DNA from: Saccharothrix carnea
GTDB lineage: Bacteria > Actinomycetota > Actinomycetes > Mycobacteriales > Pseudonocardiaceae
Assembly (NCBI RefSeq): GCF_003014735.1
Contig: NZ_PYAX01000012.1
Span: 1-64,000, forward strand
DNA length: 64,000 nt
Direction of reading: 5' to 3'
Position numbers and translations under genes: made by a program. This document shows, in pieces, positions 58,577 to 64,000 of the stretch. The notes below the pieces were generated by a model. It saw nothing but the letters and a program-made list of their open reading frames with translations, made no database searches and was not told the DNA's origin. Position 1 is the first letter of the stretch; every line of letters starts with the position of its first letter.

Positions 58577-59700
58577 AGCGGGAACTCCGCCCGCACGACC
58601 CAGTTGCCGTCGCCGTCGCGGCCCGCGGAGAACACCCCGCCGACCAGGTGCGCGCGTTCGGCCATGCTCACCAACCCCGTTCCCGTCCCGGCGCCGCGCG
58701 AACCGTCCACCACGTCGTTGCGCACGACCACCACCAACCGCCTGACCTGCCGTTCGAGCGCCACCGACGCGTGCGCACCCGGTGCGTGCTTCACCGCGTT
58801 GGTCAGCGCCTCCTGCACGATCCGGTACGCCGCGACGTCCACGCCCACCGGCAGTTCGCCCAGGTCCGCGCCCTGGAACTCCACGTCGAGCCCGGCCGCG
58901 GCGGCCGAGTCGACCAGCCTGCCCACGTCCGCCAGCCGCACCGCCACCGGCTCGTCCACCGGCTCGTCGGCCCGCAGCACGTCGATCATCGTCCGCATCT
59001 CGGCCAACGCGCGCACGCTGTTCTCGCGCACCGACTTGAGCACCGTCCGCGCGGTCTCCGGGTCGCCCGAGCGCAGCGACAGCACGGCCTCGGACTGGAT
59101 CGCGATCGCGGACATGTGCCCGGCCACCACGTCGTGCAGGTCGCGGGCCATCCGGTTGCGCTCGGCGTTCACCGCGGCCCGCCGGTCCAGCTCGGCGATG
59201 TGCGCGACCTGCTCGGCGCTCTCCCGGTGCCTGCGCACGTTTGTCGCCCACCACACGGGCACCACGAGCAGCGAGAACACCAGCAACCCGGTGTAGAACG
59301 ACTGCCGCCAGTCGCCCGTCGCCGCCACCGCCGCCGTGCTGCCGACCGTCGTGACGGCCACCACGCCCATGAGCACCCGGTGCAGCCGGCGCGAACCGTC
59401 CAGCGTCGCCACGAACAGCACGTCGATGCAGACCATCATCATCGGCGCGCTCAAGCCGAAGTACAGGTCCACCGCCGTGGCCGCGCCGGCCACGCTCACC
59501 GCGACCACCGGCGCCCGGTGGCGGAACGCCTGGCCGGCGCACGCCACGGCGAGCAACGCCAACCGCGTGCCGAGGCCCGCCTGCCCGTACCCGTCCCGGC
59601 CGCCCATCATCTCGTCCAGGCCGAGGCGGTGGACCAGCAGCCCCGCGGTGAAGAAGGCCACCGCGACCAGCACGTCTCGGCGTTTGGGGCGCAGCTCCAC
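58573..59700 (-). CDS. Sensor histidine kinase, HisKA_3 type
   Basis: The 375-residue protein has about five N-terminal membrane segments, the dimerisation box with His189 (ARDLHDVVAGHMSAIAIQSE) and an ATPase domain with EALTNAVKHAPG and GTGLVSMAERAHLVGG. It is the partner of the overlapping response regulator. With its short external loops it probably senses a membrane or envelope signal. Confidence 0.95.
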   Translation of the reverse strand: MELRPKRRDVLVAVAFFTAGLLVHRLGLDEMMGGRDGYGQAGLGTRLALLAVACAGQAFRHRAPVVAVSVAGAATAVDLYFGLSAPMMMVCIDVLFVATLDGSRRLHRVLMGVVAVTTVGSTAAVAATGDWRQSFYTGLLVFSLLVVPVWWATNVRRHRESAEQVAHIAELDRRAAVNAERNRMARDLHDVVAGHMSAIAIQSEAVLSLRSGDPETARTVLKSVRENSVRALAEMRTMIDVLRADEPVDEPVAVRLADVGRLVDSAAAAGLDVEFQGADLGELPVGVDVAAYRIVQEALTNAVKHAPGAHASVALERQVRRLVVVVRNDVVDGSRGAGTGTGLVSMAERAHLVGGVFSAGRDGDGNWVVRAEFPL

Positions 59701-59799
59701 CCCGTCATCACAGCACAGCGCCGGGCGTGGGGCGTCCTACGAACTGATGACGCGAGGTCGGTCTCCCCGCCGACGCGCGGCGGGCACGGGGACGGCAGC

Positions 59800-61325
<1,526 letters not shown>

Positions 61326-61343
61326 CCAAGGCTTGACCAGCTA

Positions 61344-61376
61344 AAACGGCCCCGCACGAGGTGTGCGGGGCCGTTT
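61344..61376. terminator. Bidirectional terminator after trmI
   Basis: AAACGGCCCCGCAC (61344-61357) and GTGCGGGGCCGTTT (61363-61376) form a perfect 14-bp stem with a 5-nt loop and A/T-rich ends on both sides, serving two convergent genes. Confidence 0.93.
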
Positions 61377-61394
61377 CGCGTCGAACGGGGTCGG

Positions 61395-62195
61395 TCACGC
61401 GGTCGGGCAGGCGACCCAGCCGTCGTCGGTCTTCTTGAACGGCAGCGTGTCGGTGTCGTCCTTGACGAACTCCTTCATGCTGTCGGGCACGCCCGAGAAC
61501 TTCACCGAGATGGTGGCGGTGGCCTCCGTGTCGCTCTTCTCCTCGACCTTGTCGAGGGTCAGGTTGACCTTGATGTCCTTCGCCGCCTTCTGGGCCTCCT
61601 CGACCTGCTTCTTGAACTCCGGAGGCAGGTCCTCGAGCTCCTTCTCGAGCTCGGCGGCGAAGGCGCCCGGATCGGTCGCCTTCTTGATGTCGTCGATCGT
61701 GCCGTGCTTCTCGGTGCAGGTCAGCGTCTTGAGCTTGTCGAAGTCGCGGGAGTTGACGGCGGCGACGTAGCTGTCGGCGGCGTCCTTGGGCGAGCTGTTG
61801 CCGCCACCACCCATGGTGATGACCAGCACGACCACGACCGCGATCACGACCACGGCACCGACGCCGCCCAGGATCCACGGCAGGGGGCTCTTCTTCGGCG
61901 GCGCGCCGTAGGGGTCGCCACCGAAACCACCCGGTTGGCCGTAACCGGGCTGGTTGAACTGGCCGGGTTGGCCGTACGGCTGCTGGCCGGGGCCGGGCTG
62001 GCCCTGCTGCGGGTAGCCGCCCGGAGGCGTCCCGTAGCCGGGCTGCTGCCCACCCTGTGGGAAGCCCTGGCCGGGCGGCGGGTACCCGCCGGGCTGCTGG
62101 CCGTACCCCGGTTGCTGGCCGAATTGGCCTGGTTGCTGGCCAAATTGACCCGGCTGCTGACCGTAGGGACCCGGCTGCTGCGGCGGGACGGACAT
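61395..62195 (-). CDS. Membrane-anchored protein with Pro/Gly/Gln-rich N-terminus
   Basis: The 266-residue protein has a cytoplasmic tail of about 100 residues with repeated GQQPG-type units, one membrane segment ([21 protein letters not shown]) and an external domain (about 135-266) that begins with [21 protein letters not shown], a DUF4878-like pattern, and contains a Cys pair (TLTCTEK; WVACPTA). Its function is unknown. ATG at 62193-62195 has AGGAG nearby; GTG one codon earlier is an alternative. It is divergent from mpa. Confidence 0.85.
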   Translation of the reverse strand: MSVPPQQPGPYGQQPGQFGQQPGQFGQQPGYGQQPGGYPPPGQGFPQGGQQPGYGTPPGGYPQQGQPGPGQQPYGQPGQFNQPGYGQPGGFGGDPYGAPPKKSPLPWILGGVGAVVVIAVVVVLVITMGGGGNSSPKDAADSYVAAVNSRDFDKLKTLTCTEKHGTIDDIKKATDPGAFAAELEKELEDLPPEFKKQVEEAQKAAKDIKVNLTLDKVEEKSDTEATATISVKFSGVPDSMKEFVKDDTDTLPFKKTDDGWVACPTA

Positions 62196-62381
62196 CACGT
62201 TCTCCTAGAACTTTCCGCTGGTGGCAGTGGACACTGCCCGGACTACGCGCGTGGGACTCGTTATGGGACGCACGGTAGCGGGTAGGAGGTTCCGGCAGAC
62301 ACCGGTATGGAGCAGTTGATCCGGCCGAGCGGGCGGTTTGTGTGATCACACGACGCCCGGGAACCCGCTGGGTGGCGGCTT

Positions 62382-62404
62382 TTGTCGGTGATCGCCGGTA
62401 CCGT
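62382..62404 (+). promoter_or_regulatory. RecA-NDp/PafBC-type promoter of mpa
   Basis: TTGTCGGTG (62382-62390), 8 bp, then TACCGT (62399-62404) fits the mycobacterial DNA-damage promoter consensus TTGTCRGTG-N8-TANNNT at every defined position. It lies 31 bp before the mpa ATG with GGAGG in between. Confidence 0.8.
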
Positions 62405-62435
62405 TGTCGTACGAACACGGGAGGAGGGTGCCGAC

Positions 62436-64000
62436 ATGCAGCACGGTCATCCCGGCAGCCAGCCCGATGAGGGTGGCGAGCTGAACAAGGGCAACAACTC
62501 TGGTGAGCTGACAGCGCAGATCAGGTTCCTGGAGGACGAGATCGCGTTGCTGCGCCGCAAGTTGACGGAATCCCCACGACACGTCCGCCTGCTGGAGCAG
62601 CGGTTGGCGGAGGCGACGGAGCGCGTCAGCCAACTGACCGAGCGCAACACGAAGCTCATCGACACCCTTCGAGAAGCGCGGAGCCAGCTGCTCGCGCTGC
62701 GCGAGGAAGTGGACCGCCTCGCGCAGCCGCCCAGCGGCTACGGCGTGTTCCTGGCCAGGTTCGACGACGGCACGGTGGACGTGTTCACCTCCGGCCGTCG
62801 CATGCGGGTCTCGGTCTCACCGGCGGTGGAGACGTCGTCGCTGGTCCTGGGCCAGTCGGTGCGCCTGAACGAGGCGTTGACCGTGGTCGAGGGCGGCGAC
62901 TTCGAGCGCACCGGCGAGGTCTGCACGCTGCGCGAGGTGTTGCAGTCCGAGACCGCCGACAGCTCGATCGGCCGTGCCCTGGTCGTGGGTCACGCCGACG
63001 AGGAGCGGGTCGTCTGGCTCGCGCAGCCGCTGATGGACTCGCCGCTGAAGGCGGGCGACTCCCTGCTGGTCGACTCGAAGGCCGGCTTCGCCTACGAGCG
63101 CGTGCCGAAGGCCGAGGTCGAGGACCTGGTGCTGGAGGAGGTGCCCGACGTCCGGTACGAGGACATCGGTGGCCTCTACCGGCAGATCGAGCAGATCCGT
63201 GACGCCGTCGAACTGCCGTTCCTGCACGCCGACCTGTTCCGCGAGTACAAGCTGCGCCCGCCCAAGGGCGTGCTGCTGTACGGCCCTCCCGGCTGCGGGA
63301 AGACGCTCATCGCGAAAGCGGTGGCGAACTCCCTGGCCAAGCAGGTCCACGCCGCCCGTGGCGAGGACCACCGCGAAGCCAAGAGCTACTTCCTCAACAT
63401 CAAGGGCCCCGAGCTGCTCAACAAGTTCGTGGGCGAGACCGAGCGGCACATCCGGCTGATCTTCCAGCGGGCCCGTGAGAAGGCCTCCGAGGGCACCCCG
63501 GTGATCGTGTTCTTCGACGAGATGGACTCGATCTTCCGCACCCGCGGCAGCGGCGTGTCGTCCGACGTCGAGACCACGATCGTGCCCCAGCTCCTCAGCG
63601 AGATCGACGGCGTCGAGGGCCTGGAGAACGTGATCGTGATCGGCGCCTCCAACCGGGAGGACATGATCGACCCGGCGATCCTGCGGCCGGGCCGGCTCGA
63701 CGTGAAGATCAAGATCGAGCGTCCGGACGCCGAGGGCGCGAAGGACATCTTCAACAAGTACCTCACGCCCGACCTGCCGATCCACGCCGACGACCTGGCC
63801 GAGTTCGGCGGCGACCCGGTGGCCTGCATCGACGGCATGGTGCAGCACACGGTCGAGCGGATGTACGAGGAGTCCGAGGAGAACCGCTTCCTGGAGGTCA
63901 CCTACGCCAACGGTGACAAGGAGGTCCTGTACTTCCGGGACTTCAACTCCGGCGCGATGATCCAGAACATCGTCGACCGCGCGAAGAAGGCGGCCATCAA
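62436..64000 (+). CDS. mpa: Proteasome-associated AAA+ ATPase Mpa/ARC, 3' end cut off
   Basis: At least 521 residues are visible. A coiled coil (about 20-95, [14 protein letters not shown] onward) that binds Pup is followed by the OB domains ([15 protein letters not shown]) and the AAA domain with Walker A GPPGCGKT (283-290) and Walker B VIVFFDE (356-362). Mpa unfolds pupylated proteins and feeds them to the 20S proteasome. The ATG at 62436 matches the family start (MQH-x-x-PGS). The C-terminal tail that docks to the proteasome, and the usual dop, pup and prcBA genes, lie beyond the right edge. Confidence 0.97.
   Translation, partial: MQHGHPGSQPDEGGELNKGNNSGELTAQIRFLEDEIALLRRKLTESPRHVRLLEQRLAEATERVSQLTERNTKLIDTLREARSQLLALREEVDRLAQPPSGYGVFLARFDDGTVDVFTSGRRMRVSVSPAVETSSLVLGQSVRLNEALTVVEGGDFERTGEVCTLREVLQSETADSSIGRALVVGHADEERVVWLAQPLMDSPLKAGDSLLVDSKAGFAYERVPKAEVEDLVLEEVPDVRYEDIGGLYRQIEQIRDAVELPFLHADLFREYKLRPPKGVLLYGPPGCGKTLIAKAVANSLAKQVHAARGEDHREAKSYFLNIKGPELLNKFVGETERHIRLIFQRAREKASEGTPVIVFFDEMDSIFRTRGSGVSSDVETTIVPQLLSEIDGVEGLENVIVIGASNREDMIDPAILRPGRLDVKIKIERPDAEGAKDIFNKYLTPDLPIHADDLAEFGGDPVACIDGMVQHTVERMYEESEENRFLEVTYANGDKEVLYFRDFNSGAMIQNIVDRAKKAAI

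Noticed and set aside
62382-62435. Possible third copy of the dispersed repeat (GTTGTCGTACG near 62403)
   Set aside because: Only about ten bases match and the remaining repeat sequence is absent. The stronger reading is the TTGTCGGTG-N8-TACCGT promoter a few bases upstream.

Overview
The window is high-GC actinobacterial DNA. The mycothiol ligase MshC, the Pup-proteasome ATPase Mpa/ARC, a MabA-InhA-ferrochelatase operon and the many GTG starts fit a member of the Pseudonocardiales (Saccharothrix, Lentzea or Actinosynnema type). The genus is an inference.

Left end (1-9.2 kb) and an island at 28-30 kb: a secreted crystalline-cellulose degradation set. It holds the start of a GH6 cellulase, a GH3-CBM2 beta-glucosidase, GH9-CBM3c-FN3-FN3-CBM3, CBM2-GH48 and CBM2-GH6. 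Six copies of the CebR/CelR operator TGGGAGCGCTCCCA, perfect or with one change, sit in front of these genes. Their regulator is not in the window.

9.2-20.5 kb: an intracellular oligosaccharide-use operon: GH3, a LacI regulator, GH31, a lipoprotein-permease-permease importer without its own ATPase, and GH42. The three enzyme activities (beta-glucosidase or beta-xylosidase, alpha-xylosidase-like, beta-galactosidase) match the three linkages of xyloglucan oligosaccharides. Three inverted repeats TCGAA-N4-TTCGA flank the operon heads and are the likely LacI operators.

20.5-45 kb: housekeeping and accessory genes. These are CutA, a GlcD/GlcF-type oxidoreductase, fabG-inhA-hemH, a PF04655-type kinase, a MoxR-VWA pair, cytochrome oxidase subunit I, MshC, a secreted subtilisin, a GbsR-type regulator divergent from an ABC exporter, and an ArsR-MFS pair. 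A decayed SPFH/slipin gene lies between ctaD and mshC.

45-64 kb: gene order recalls the M. tuberculosis mshC-to-mpa neighbourhood (PAC2, metH, hisE, RecB-like, trmI, mpa), but metH survives only as a frameshifted relic and hisG is not behind hisE. A cobalamin riboswitch controls cbtB-cbtA beside the metH relic. The mpa gene at the right edge has a full match to the RecA-NDp/PafBC promoter consensus.

The least expected signal is a dispersed repeat of about 72 bp. One copy is intergenic (31105-31177). The other is in frame inside an expanded loop of a LysE-type exporter (49701-49772). Both copies carry, on the minus strand, a PafBC-like promoter, a short leader and an ATG. A second unexplained signal is a pair of identical perfect palindromes GTCGAATATTCGAC upstream of the CBM2-GH6 gene. 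I saw no tRNA, rRNA, CRISPR array or complete insertion sequence.
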